From assembly GCF_005519465.1 (NCBI RefSeq), contig NZ_CP027858.1, positions 1,054,001-1,118,000 of the forward strand: DNA of 64,000 nucleotides. The letters are read 5' to 3'. The DNA is from Streptomyces clavuligerus. Lineage in GTDB: Bacteria > Actinomycetota > Actinomycetes > Streptomycetales > Streptomycetaceae. Positions 25,602 to 36,301 of the stretch are shown here, piece after piece. Position 1 is the first letter of the stretch. Every line of letters begins with the position of its first letter. The translations under genes were made by a program, and so were the position numbers. The notes under the pieces were generated by a model. It was not told where the DNA came from. It ran no database searches and saw only the letters and a program-made list of their open reading frames with translations.

Positions 25602-28600
25602 GTGAAGGCCAGGCTCAGACACCGGTGGATTCCCGGACGAACCGGGAGCGCCGCCCGCACGGCCGCCGCACTGGCGGCGGTGCTCCTCACGGTGACGGCA
25701 CCGTCGGCCGCCGTCGCCCTTCCCGAAAGCCCCGCCGAACTCCCCTCCCGCGCGGGGGAATTCAACACTTCTTTCGAAACGACTGAGCGACAGCCCGACT
25801 GGCGCAATTCCGTGGACCTCGCATCAGATGGACAGAAAAGGTCTTCCGGCGTCCATGGCGGCTTCTCCACCGGAATTCCGGGCAATGTCACCGACCGCGT
25901 GAAAGAGGTCCGCGCCAGCGGGGAACACGAGGGCGCCGGGGAGACGAAGGAGAATCTCGTCGACCTCGAACCGACCACGAAATGGCTGGAATTCGCCGCC
26001 ACATCCTGGATCGAGTTCGACACCGACGCCCCGGTACGAGTCTCCGCGTACGCCCTGACCTCCGCCAACGACGAGGAGAAGCGGGACCCCCGGGACTGGA
26101 CCCTCAAGGGCTCGGCCGACGGCCGGGAGTGGACCGTTCTGGACACCCGCGCCGAGGAGCGGTTCGAGCAGCGCCACCAGACCCGGACCTTCACCGTCGG
26201 CGAGCCGGGGCAGGTGCCCGCGTACGCGCACTACCGGCTGGAGATCACCCGCAACAACGGGGCGCCCCTGACCCAGCTCGCCGATGTGCAGTTCTCGAAC
26301 GGCGACACCTCGGCGCCCGTCCCCGACGACATGCGCTCCCTGGTGGACCGGGGCCCCACCGGCTCCCCCACGGCCAAGCCGAAGGCGGGCTTCACCGGGC
26401 TGCGGGCGCTGCGCTACGCCGGTACCCACCGGGCCGAGGGCCGCGGTTACTCGTACAACCGCGTCTTCGACGTCGATCTCCCGGTGGGCCGGGACACCGA
26501 GCTGTCCTACCGGGTGTATCCGGCCATGGCCGAGGGCGTGAGGGACTACGCGGCCACCCAGGTCGCGGTGGATCTCGCCTTCACCGACGGCACCCTGCTG
26601 AGCGAACTGGCGGCACGGGACTCCCACGGCGGGCGGCTGAGCCCCCAGGGGCAGGGCGAGGCCAAGCGGCTCTACGTCAACCAGTGGAACCAGGTCCGCT
26701 CCCTCGTGGGCGAGGTCGCGGCGGGCCGCACCGTGGACCGGATTCTGGTGGCCTACGACTCGGCGCGCGGCCCGGCGCGGTTCCAGGGCTGGATCGACGA
26801 CATCACCCTGCGGCCGAAGCCGCCCGAGCGGCGCCCGGAGCGGCTCTCCGACTACGCGTCCACCACCCGGGGCACCAACTCCGCGTTCTGGTTCTCCCGC
26901 GGCAACACCTTCCCCGCGACGGCCGTCCCCCACGGCTTCAACTTCTGGACCCCGGTCACCCGCGCCGACTCGACGGACTGGCTCTACGAGTACCAGCGCG
27001 GCAACAACGCGGCCAATCTGCCCACCGTCAAGGCGTTCAGCGCCAGCCATGAGCCGAGCCCCTGGATGGGCGACCGGCAGACCTTCCAGCTCATGCCGTC
27101 GGCGGCGCCCGGCACCCCGGAGACCGACCGGGAGCGGCGGGCACTGGCGTTCCGGCACGAGAACGAGACCGCGCGTCCGCACTACTACGACGTCACCTTC
27201 GAGAACGGGCTGCGGGCCGAGCTGGCCCCGACCGACCACGCGGCGACGATGCGGTTCACCTACCCCGGGGACGACGCGAGCGTCGTGTTCGACAACGTCA
27301 CCCAGCAGGGCGGACTCACCCTCGACGCGGCGAGCGCCTCGTTCAGCGGCTTCTCGGACGTCAGGAGCGGGCTGTCCACGGGCGCCACCCGGCTCTTCGT
27401 CCACGGGGTCTTCGACGCCCCCGTCACCGGCTCCGCTTCCGAGGGCGTGCGCGGCCACTTCCGCTTCGACGCGGGCGCGGACCGCACCGTCGTGCTGCGC
27501 ATCGCCACCTCCCTGATCAGCGTCGACCAGGCGCGGAAGAACCTGGCCGACGAGATCCCGCCGGGCACCCCCTTCGAGGAGGTCAAGGAGCGGGCCCAGG
27601 ACGCCTGGGACGCGCTGCTCGGCCGGGTCGAGGTCGAGGGCGCCACCGAGGACCAGCGGGTGACGCTGTACTCCAGCCTCTACCGGCTCTACCTCTATCC
27701 GAACTCCGGCTTCGAGAACACCGGGACGAAGGAGCGTCCGCGCTACCGGTACGCGAGCCCGTTCTCCCCGATGACCGGCCCCGACACTCCCACCCATACC
27801 GGTGCGAAGATCGTCGACGGCACGGTCTACGTCAACAACGGCTTCTGGGACACCTACCGCACCACCTGGCCCGCGTACTCCTTCCTCACCCCGAGGAAGG
27901 CGGGCGAGCTGATCGAGGGCTTCGTCCAGCAGTACCGGGACGGCGGCTGGATCTCCCGCTGGTCCTCCCCCGGCTACGCGGATCTGATGACCGGTACCAG
28001 CTCGGACGTGGCGTTCGCGGACGCCTATGTCAAGGGGGTGCGCGGCTTTGACGCGAAAGCGGCATACGAAGCGGCCCTGAAGAACGCCACCGTCGTCCCG
28101 CCCGCGCCGGGCGTGGGCCGCAAGGGCATGACGACCTCCCCGTTCACGGGCTACGCCTCCACCGCGACCCATGAGGGCCTGTCCTGGTCCCTGGAGGGCC
28201 ATCTCAACGACTACGGCATCTCCCGGATGGCGCGGGCGCTGTACGAGCGGACCGGCGAGAAGCGCTACCGCGAGGAGGCCGAGTACTTCGCCGAGCGCGC
28301 CCGGAACTACGTCACCCTCTTCGACCGGCAGGCCGGGTTCTTCCAGGGCCGCGACCCGAAGGGCCAGTGGCGGGTCCCGAGCGCGTCGTACGACCCGCGG
28401 ATCTGGGGGTACGACTACACCGAGACCAACGGCTGGGGGTACGCCTTCACCGCGCCCCAGGACAGCCGGGGCCTGGCCAACCTCTACGGCGGCCGGGCGG
28501 AGCTCGGCCGGAAGCTGGACACCTACTTCGCCACACCGGAGACCGCGTCCCCGGAGTTCAAGGGCTCCTACAGCGGGGTCATCCATGAGATGACGGAGGC

Positions 28601-29468
28601 CCGGGATGTGCGGATGGGCATGTACGGGCACTCCAACCAGGTCGCCCACCACGTCACCTATATGTACAACGCGGCCTCGCAGCCCTGGAAGACCCAGGAG
28701 AAGGTGCGCGAGGTGCTGTCCCGGCTCTACACCGGCAGCGAGATCGGGCAGGGCTACCACGGCGACGAGGACAACGGCGAGCAGTCGGCGTGGTACCTCT
28801 TCTCCGCGCTGGGCTTCTACCCCCTGGTCATGGGCAGCGGGGAGTACGCGATCGGCTCGCCGCTCTTCCGGAAGGTGACGGTGAAGCTGGACGGGGGCCG
28901 TGAGCTGGTCGTGAAGGCCCCGCGCAACAGCGCGCGGAACATCTATGTCCAGGGGCTGAAGGTGAACGGCAAGCCATGGCACTCCACCGCCCTGCCGCAC
29001 GGCGTCGTCGCGCGCGGCGGCACACTGGAGTTCGCGATGGGGCCCGAGCCGTCCGCCTGGGGGACGGGGAAGGGCGCGGCGCCGGTCTCCCTCACCCGGG
29101 ACGACCGGGTGCCCGAGCCCCGGCGGGACGCCGTCACGGGCGCGGGCGAGCTGTTCGACGACTCCTCGGCCACCTCCGGTGAGCTGACCGCCGGGGCCGT
29201 GGAGCTGCCGGTGCCCGCCGGGACGCGCGCGGTCCAGTACACCCTCACCTCGGCGGACCGGGCGAGCGCGCCCACCGGCTGGGTGCTCCAGGGCTCACAG
29301 GACGGCACGGTGTGGCGGGACCTCGACCGGCGGTCGCAGGAGCGCTTCACCTGGGACCGGCAGACGCGGGTCTTCTCGGTGCCGCGGCCGGGGACGTATC
29401 CGCGGTACCGGCTGGTGCCCGAGGGCGGCGGCGGGGCACGGCTGGCCGAGATCGAACTGCTCGCGTGA
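25602..29468 (+). CDS. Secreted GH92 alpha-mannosidase
   Basis: Large secreted enzyme of 1288 residues. It has a Sec-type signal peptide (1-40, Arg-rich start, Ala-rich core), then a discoidin-like sugar-binding region (about 90-235: NLVDLEPTTKWLEF, WTLKGSADGREWTVLD). A GH92 N-terminal beta domain and the helical catalytic domain (about 560-1120) follow. The GH92 marks are VNNGFWDTYRTTWPAYS, and YHGDEDNGEQSAWYLFSALG containing the general-acid Glu region. A second discoidin-like domain (about 1165-1285, VLQGSQDGTVWRDLD) ends the protein. GH92 enzymes are calcium-dependent exo-alpha-mannosidases acting on alpha-1,2/1,3-linked mannose of glycans. GTG at 25602 has GGAGGA upstream. A LacI-type operator nearby suggests sugar induction. 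Confidence 0.9.
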   Translation: MKARLRHRWIPGRTGSAARTAAALAAVLLTVTAPSAAVALPESPAELPSRAGEFNTSFETTERQPDWRNSVDLASDGQKRSSGVHGGFSTGIPGNVTDRVKEVRASGEHEGAGETKENLVDLEPTTKWLEFAATSWIEFDTDAPVRVSAYALTSANDEEKRDPRDWTLKGSADGREWTVLDTRAEERFEQRHQTRTFTVGEPGQVPAYAHYRLEITRNNGAPLTQLADVQFSNGDTSAPVPDDMRSLVDRGPTGSPTAKPKAGFTGLRALRYAGTHRAEGRGYSYNRVFDVDLPVGRDTELSYRVYPAMAEGVRDYAATQVAVDLAFTDGTLLSELAARDSHGGRLSPQGQGEAKRLYVNQWNQVRSLVGEVAAGRTVDRILVAYDSARGPARFQGWIDDITLRPKPPERRPERLSDYASTTRGTNSAFWFSRGNTFPATAVPHGFNFWTPVTRADSTDWLYEYQRGNNAANLPTVKAFSASHEPSPWMGDRQTFQLMPSAAPGTPETDRERRALAFRHENETARPHYYDVTFENGLRAELAPTDHAATMRFTYPGDDASVVFDNVTQQGGLTLDAASASFSGFSDVRSGLSTGATRLFVHGVFDAPVTGSASEGVRGHFRFDAGADRTVVLRIATSLISVDQARKNLADEIPPGTPFEEVKERAQDAWDALLGRVEVEGATEDQRVTLYSSLYRLYLYPNSGFENTGTKERPRYRYASPFSPMTGPDTPTHTGAKIVDGTVYVNNGFWDTYRTTWPAYSFLTPRKAGELIEGFVQQYRDGGWISRWSSPGYADLMTGTSSDVAFADAYVKGVRGFDAKAAYEAALKNATVVPPAPGVGRKGMTTSPFTGYASTATHEGLSWSLEGHLNDYGISRMARALYERTGEKRYREEAEYFAERARNYVTLFDRQAGFFQGRDPKGQWRVPSASYDPRIWGYDYTETNGWGYAFTAPQDSRGLANLYGGRAELGRKLDTYFATPETASPEFKGSYSGVIHEMTEARDVRMGMYGHSNQVAHHVTYMYNAASQPWKTQEKVREVLSRLYTGSEIGQGYHGDEDNGEQSAWYLFSALGFYPLVMGSGEYAIGSPLFRKVTVKLDGGRELVVKAPRNSARNIYVQGLKVNGKPWHSTALPHGVVARGGTLEFAMGPEPSAWGTGKGAAPVSLTRDDRVPEPRRDAVTGAGELFDDSSATSGELTAGAVELPVPAGTRAVQYTLTSADRASAPTGWVLQGSQDGTVWRDLDRRSQERFTWDRQTRVFSVPRPGTYPRYRLVPEGGGGARLAEIELLA

Positions 29469-29559
29469 GCCGCCGGCCGGGGCGGAACACCGCTCCCTGA
29501 GCACGCGGTGCGCCGAGCACACGGCGCGTCCTGAGTACAGGGTCCGTGAGCACGCGCGA

Positions 29560-29599
29560 AGGGCCGCGCCCCCCGCCCGACGGCGGGAGGCGCGGCCCT
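29560..29599. terminator. Bidirectional terminator between the GH92 gene and acnA
   Basis: AGGGCCGCGCC and GGCGCGGCCCT are complementary 11-bp arms, with the inner CCGCCCGACGGCGGG adding a second stem. Located between convergent genes, it can serve both. Confidence 0.7.
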
Positions 29600-29626
29600 G
29601 TGCTGTGCGTCGGCGCGCGCCGTGCG

Positions 29627-32419
<2,793 letters not shown>

Positions 32420-32420
32420 C

Positions 32421-32454
32421 TAAGGTAGGACTTAGTTAGGTAACCCTTACCCGA
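32421..32454. promoter_or_regulatory. Iron-box-like tandem sequence upstream of acnA
   Basis: TTAGGTAACCCTTACCCGA (32436-32454) matches the IdeR/DmdR box TWAGGTWAGSCTWACCTWA at 16 of 19 positions. The overlapping TAAGGTAGGACTTAGTTAG (32421-32439) matches at 14. The pair lies 68-101 bp upstream of the acnA start. Two overlapping boxes fit the paired-dimer binding of DtxR-family repressors. Binding is inference. Confidence 0.5.
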
Positions 32455-32481
32455 GGGCGGCTGCGGCACGTCTTCGGCAGA

Positions 32482-32499
32482 TATCTCGATGTCGAGATA
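32482..32499. promoter_or_regulatory. Palindrome upstream of acnA sharing ATCTC-N6-GAGAT
   Basis: TATCTCGATGTCGAGATA has perfect 8-bp arms and a two-base centre. It lies 129-146 bp upstream of the acnA start. The same ATCTC-N6-GAGAT frame occurs just upstream of the HTH-MurA gene (36274-36289), suggesting one regulator for both. The regulator is not identified. Confidence 0.6.
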
Positions 32500-32561
32500 A
32501 CTCTAGTACATCGGTGCGGTCCGGTCATGCGCGGGGCCGCCCTCCGGCATGGCCGGGCGGC

Positions 32562-33008
32562 TCAGCGGCCGACCGCGCGCCGGGGCAGCGGGGACGAGTA
32601 CACGACGCTGGTCGTCACGGAACCCAGGGCTCCGATCCGGCCGGAGACCTCCTCCAGATGGCGCATGGAACGCGCCGCGACCTTGATGACGAAGCAGTCG
32701 TCGCCCGTCACATGGTGGGCCTCCAGGATCTCCGGCATCGCCGCGACCAGGTCGTGGAAGGGCCTGTAGTTGCCGTTCGGGTAGCGCAGCCGGACGAACG
32801 CCAGGATCGTCAGCCCCACCTTGTCCGGGTCCACGACCGCCGCGTAGCCGCTGATGACCCCGGCCTCCTCCAGTCGGCGCACCCGCTCGGTGACCGCGCT
32901 GGCCGACATGGCGACGGCGCGCGCGAGGTCGGCGAAGCTGGCCCGGCCGTCGGCCTGGAGGACGTCGAGGATGCGCCAGTCGATGGCGTCCAGGGAAATC
33001 GTGGTCAT
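32562..33008 (-). CDS. Lrp/AsnC-family transcriptional regulator
   Basis: Protein of 148 residues, normal for the family. The N-terminal winged helix reads LDAIDWRILDVLQADGRASFADLARAVAMSASAVTERVRRLEEAGVI (split here by domain: helix-turn-helix near 22-45). The C-terminal RAM domain (about 65-140) has TILAFVRLRYPNGNY and the ligand-loop segment ILEAHHVTGDDCFVIKVAARS. Such regulators form octamers and sense amino acids or related acids. It lies upstream of acnA on the same strand with a 208-bp gap holding two operator-like sites. It is 214 bp from the divergent rhodanese gene, which could be a target. Confidence 0.9.
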   Translation of the reverse strand: MTTISLDAIDWRILDVLQADGRASFADLARAVAMSASAVTERVRRLEEAGVISGYAAVVDPDKVGLTILAFVRLRYPNGNYRPFHDLVAAMPEILEAHHVTGDDCFVIKVAARSMRHLEEVSGRIGALGSVTTSVVYSSPLPRRAVGR

Positions 33009-33222
33009 TCCCGAGAAGTAGCACGGATTCCCCGGCGAAGGCAGTCAGATGCCGTGGATGATGCCTTCAGTGCGCCGGTCCCGGACCGTAGATTCGGGTC
33101 CCGACAGCAACCGGGCGGGCCGCAGGGCCGGGTCCCGGAAGGTCCGCCGGCCGGGCGGCGGAGCCCCGCCCCGGACGTCCAGCGGCCGGGCCGCGAGACC
33201 CGGCCTTCCGGAAAGGCACCCC

Positions 33223-33702
33223 GTGACCACGACCGCCCCGAACCCCGTGCTGCGCGGCGGCCTCGCGACGCCCGCCGAGGCAGCCGCCCACTTCCGCGCC
33301 TCGCTCCGCTTCCACGCCGATGTGTCCGACGTCGCGACCGCCCTCGCCGCCGGGGACGGTGGCGGCGCCGGGTTCGTGCTCCTCGACTCCCGCTCCCCCG
33401 ACTCCTGGGAGCAGGGGCACATCCCCGGCGCGGTCCACCTGCCCACCGCGCTCATCCCCGAACGCGCCGGGGAGCTGCTCGATCCGTCGGTGCCCGTCGT
33501 CACCTACTGCTGGGGGCCGGGCTGCAACGGTGCCACCCGTGCCGCGCTCGCCCTCGCCGGACTCGGCTACCGGGTCAAGGAGATGCTCGGCGGATTCGAG
33601 TACTGGGTGCGCGAGGGCTTCGGGTACGAGACCGGACAGGGGCCCGCGCGCCGCGCCGCCGACCCGCTGACCGCCCCGGTGGCGGGCGTCTGCGGCTGCT
33701 GA
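33223..33702 (+). CDS. Rhodanese-like sulfurtransferase
   Basis: Single-domain protein of 159 residues. The rhodanese fold is marked by FVLLDSRSPDSWEQGHIPGAVHLP and the active-site loop TYCWGPGCNGATRAALALAGLGYRV, where the first Cys of YCWGPGC is the probable persulfide carrier. The second Cys, four residues on, makes a dithiol arrangement. The protein ends in Cys-Gly-Cys, adding two more thiols that may relay sulfur or bind metal. The start is GTG at 33223, after GGAAAGG; open frame upstream to 33049 is Arg/Pro-rich and unlikely to be coding. Divergent from the Lrp-type gene and convergent with the kinase gene (22 bp between stops). A role in cyanide or thiosulfate sulfur transfer is generic. 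Confidence 0.85.
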   Translation: MTTTAPNPVLRGGLATPAEAAAHFRASLRFHADVSDVATALAAGDGGGAGFVLLDSRSPDSWEQGHIPGAVHLPTALIPERAGELLDPSVPVVTYCWGPGCNGATRAALALAGLGYRVKEMLGGFEYWVREGFGYETGQGPARRAADPLTAPVAGVCGC

Positions 33703-33724
33703 GCCGGCCGGGGTGCGGAACGGC

Positions 33725-35464
33725 TCACCGGCGGGTGAGGGTGGGGTCGCCGAGGACCACATCGCCCCGGTAGCAGTACCCCTGGCGGGTCTCCGCGTAG
33801 TCGATCCTCAGCCGGAGCCCTCCGCGCACATCGAGAACGAGGGGCTCCGGATGGCCGAGGCGCAGCTCGCCGGTGTGGAGGACGTTGTCCTCGTCCAGGG
33901 TGATGACGAGCCGGGCCGCCCGGTCGGGCGACTCGTCGTCGATGCCCGCCGTGAGGGTGAGCCCGGCCCACTCCTTGTTGAGGTTGTACTCGGCGAAGCC
34001 CGAGCAGTAGTGGGGCCCCGAGACCAGGGCGGTCTCGTACCGCTTGGCGTCGAGCGCGCCGATACCGGCCCTCAGGGAGCCGCCGCCCGAGTCGAGGACC
34101 CTGAACGTGGTGAGCGGGGCGCTGTCCGGTTCGGGCCGCGGGTCGGCGGCCCTCTGCTCGGGGGGCACCGCGGGGTCCGGGACGGGCACCGATTCCCGCG
34201 GGGAGGGGAGCTGGGCCTCCAGGGTCGCGGAGAGGGAGGGGGACGACGGCGCGGCGGCGCGGTCGTCCCCGCCGCCGTCGCCGCCGCCGAGCAGGGAGCG
34301 GACCCCGACGGCGGCCAGGACGGTGAGCAGCACCAGTCCGGCCGCGGCCGCCAGGACGGGGCCCCGGCGACGGCGGCGCGGGGGCGGCGGGGCAGGCCGG
34401 GGCAGCGGCGGGCGGCGCGGCGGGATCTTTGCGGCGGGCCGGGGCTCCGGTGGCGGCGGTGGTGACGGCGGGACGACCGGCGGCGGGGCGGCCACCGGGC
34501 GCGGCGGGGCCGGGGGCGGAGGCAGAGGCGGGGGCGGCGCGTCCTGCACGGTCGGGGGATGGGGGGCGGCCGGGCCCGGCGTCACCCCGTGCCGCAGATC
34601 CGCCACCCACGCCGACAGGCTCGCGGGCCGCCGGTCCGGGTCGGCCGAGGCGATCGCGACCACGCGTTCCCGGCGCGCCGGGGCGAGCCCGGCGATCCGC
34701 GGCAGCGCGGCCAGCCCTCCGGCGAGCTGTCCGGGGGACGGCGGCGGCGCCCCGCCGGTGAGCAGGAAGTAGGCGATCGCCCCGAAGGCGTAGCGGTCCG
34801 TGGCCGGGGTGCGCAGGCCCTCGAAGACCTCCGGCGCGGCGTAGCCGGGGGTGAACCAGATCTCGGCGGTGCGGTGGTCGGCCGTCAGTTTGCTCAGCCC
34901 GAAGTCGACCAGGGTGGCCTGTCCGTCCTCGTCCACCATCACATTGCCCGGGGAGAGGTCGCCGTGGACGACGGCCCGGCCGGACGGGGTGGCGCGGCCG
35001 GAGTGCAGCCAGTCCAGCACATCGGCCAACTGCTCCAGGGTGCGCAGGAGTTCGCGCCGTCCGGCCGGGTCGGCGAGGGTGCGTCCGGCCCGCCAGTCGG
35101 CCAGGTCGAGGCCGTCGACCCGGTTCATCACCAGGGCCAGGGCCCGGCCGGGGAGATCACCGGAGCCGCCCGGTGGATGGATCGGCGGCCCCTGGAAGTG
35201 CTCCCGCACCCCGACGACTCCGGGCCGGTGGACGAATCTCAGCAGTTCGGCCTGTTCGCTCCAGCTCCGGCTGAGCCGGTCGAACTCCTCGGCCGTGAGC
35301 GCCGTACGGGAGTCGAGCACCTTGACCACCACGGGTTCGACCGCACCGGCCAGCTCGATCTCCGCCAGATAGAGCACGGCCTCGCCCCCGCGTCCGATGG
35401 ACCGGAGCAGCCGGTAGCGGTCCGGAGCCGAATCCGGCCCGATACGGTGCGCCGCACTGTTCAC
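33725..35464 (-). CDS. Membrane Ser/Thr protein kinase with extracellular NPCBM-like domain
   Basis: Protein of about 579 residues. The kinase domain (about 15-285) has the glycine loop SIGRGGEAVLYLAE, lysine in VVVKVLDS, a variant catalytic loop VVHGDLSPGNVMVDE (HGD instead of HRD), DFG in LVDFGLSKL and FTPGYAAPEVF. A Pro-rich linker of about 100 residues leads to one transmembrane helix (VLAAAAGLVLLTVLAAVGV). An outside domain (about 455-579) resembles NPCBM sugar-binding modules, with TTFRVLDSGGGSLRAGIGAL and two cysteines that may pair. It would transmit an envelope signal inward. The start is uncertain: GTG at 35464 is used; GTG at 35548 would add 28 residues. Confidence 0.85.
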   Translation of the reverse strand: MNSAAHRIGPDSAPDRYRLLRSIGRGGEAVLYLAEIELAGAVEPVVVKVLDSRTALTAEEFDRLSRSWSEQAELLRFVHRPGVVGVREHFQGPPIHPPGGSGDLPGRALALVMNRVDGLDLADWRAGRTLADPAGRRELLRTLEQLADVLDWLHSGRATPSGRAVVHGDLSPGNVMVDEDGQATLVDFGLSKLTADHRTAEIWFTPGYAAPEVFEGLRTPATDRYAFGAIAYFLLTGGAPPPSPGQLAGGLAALPRIAGLAPARRERVVAIASADPDRRPASLSAWVADLRHGVTPGPAAPHPPTVQDAPPPPLPPPPAPPRPVAAPPPVVPPSPPPPPEPRPAAKIPPRRPPLPRPAPPPPRRRRRGPVLAAAAGLVLLTVLAAVGVRSLLGGGDGGGDDRAAAPSSPSLSATLEAQLPSPRESVPVPDPAVPPEQRAADPRPEPDSAPLTTFRVLDSGGGSLRAGIGALDAKRYETALVSGPHYCSGFAEYNLNKEWAGLTLTAGIDDESPDRAARLVITLDEDNVLHTGELRLGHPEPLVLDVRGGLRLRIDYAETRQGYCYRGDVVLGDPTLTRR

Positions 35465-35753
35465 CCATTCCCCCAACCCGCTTGCCCTACGGGGCAGTTC
35501 AGCTTGCCCGGGGGTGGTGGCGGGGTCAACGAGACAGACCGCCTTCACGGGATGAACACACCTCCCCCATATCGGCCAGAAGGAAGATCAACAAAGTGGT
35601 GACCAGCCTATTTACTTGCCCTTTGCCTAGTGGCAAGCTGACGGTCACTTCGGCGCCACGGCGACCATCACCCTCATTTCCCTTGTTCCTGCCGGTGGTT
35701 GGCGTGCGCCCGAAATTCCCTTGATGACCCCCCACAAAAAACGGAGAGTTCAC

Positions 35754-36026
35754 GTGAAGCGTCGTATGCGCAGTGCGGGTGTGACGGTGGCGATGCTGGG
35801 TGCGGCGCTGGTGATGTCCAGCGGCGTCGCGCAGGCCCAGGAGCAGCAGCCGGCCCCGCGCCCGTCCATCGGCCTGATCAACATCACCGGACCGCTGATC
35901 TACAACACCGGTGACATCGACCTGCTGGAGGATGTGTTCGAGCACATCAGCATCCCGATCCTGGGCCAGGCCGTGCACCAGATGTACGACTGGGCGAAGT
36001 TCGACGGGAAGCTCTTCCGCCGCTGA
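35754..36026 (+). CDS. Small secreted protein of unknown function
   Basis: Predicted protein of 90 residues. A signal peptide (1-29: KRRMRSAGVTVAMLGAALV, then SSGVAQAQ) leads to a short mature chain of about 60 residues. It contains PSIGLINITGPLIYNTGDID and EHISIPILGQAVHQMYDWAKFDGKL. There are no cysteines and no chaplin or rodlin pattern. GTG at 35754 has GGAGAG eight bases upstream, and the frame has normal codon use, so it is probably real although not recognised. Two nested inverted repeats lie about 110-160 bp upstream (GTGACC/GGTCAC and CTTGCC/GGCAAG). It sits between the membrane kinase and the HTH-MurA gene. Confidence 0.65.
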   Translation: MKRRMRSAGVTVAMLGAALVMSSGVAQAQEQQPAPRPSIGLINITGPLIYNTGDIDLLEDVFEHISIPILGQAVHQMYDWAKFDGKLFRR

Positions 36027-36273
36027 CGTCGCACGGCTCTCCGGAGCCGGTCACCCGCCCGGCCGCCGACCGCCGCCCGCAGAGCGCCGGTCCGGCCGGG
36101 CCTCGACCGGCCCACATGACCTGCTTTCCCCGTTTGACCTATTCAGTCCATTTGAATCATTTGGCCTATTTTCATTTGACGGCCGCCATCCGCCGACGGA
36201 TCGTCAAGGGGCGGCCTCCCGCCGGGCCCGACCGGGGGACTCTCACCCATCCGCCACCCCCGGCGCGCACTTC

Positions 36274-36289
36274 ATCTCATATCTGAGAT
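36274..36289. promoter_or_regulatory. Palindrome immediately upstream of the HTH-MurA gene
   Basis: ATCTCATATCTGAGAT has perfect 6-bp arms and lies 12 bp before the start codon. It shares ATCTC-N6-GAGAT with the acnA upstream palindrome. The site would block transcription or initiation, so the gene's own XRE domain is a candidate binder. Upstream, 36120-36175 is A+T-rich, with TTTGACCTATT and TTTGGCCTATT as direct repeats. Confidence 0.6.
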
Positions 36290-36301
36290 AGCCTCAAGCC
36301 C

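Noticed and set aside
25824..29000. A long open frame (over 1000 codons) on the minus strand
   Set aside because: It lies wholly opposite the GH92 gene, whose motifs are clear. The reverse frame is Gly/Arg/Val-rich without domains, as expected from high-GC third positions.
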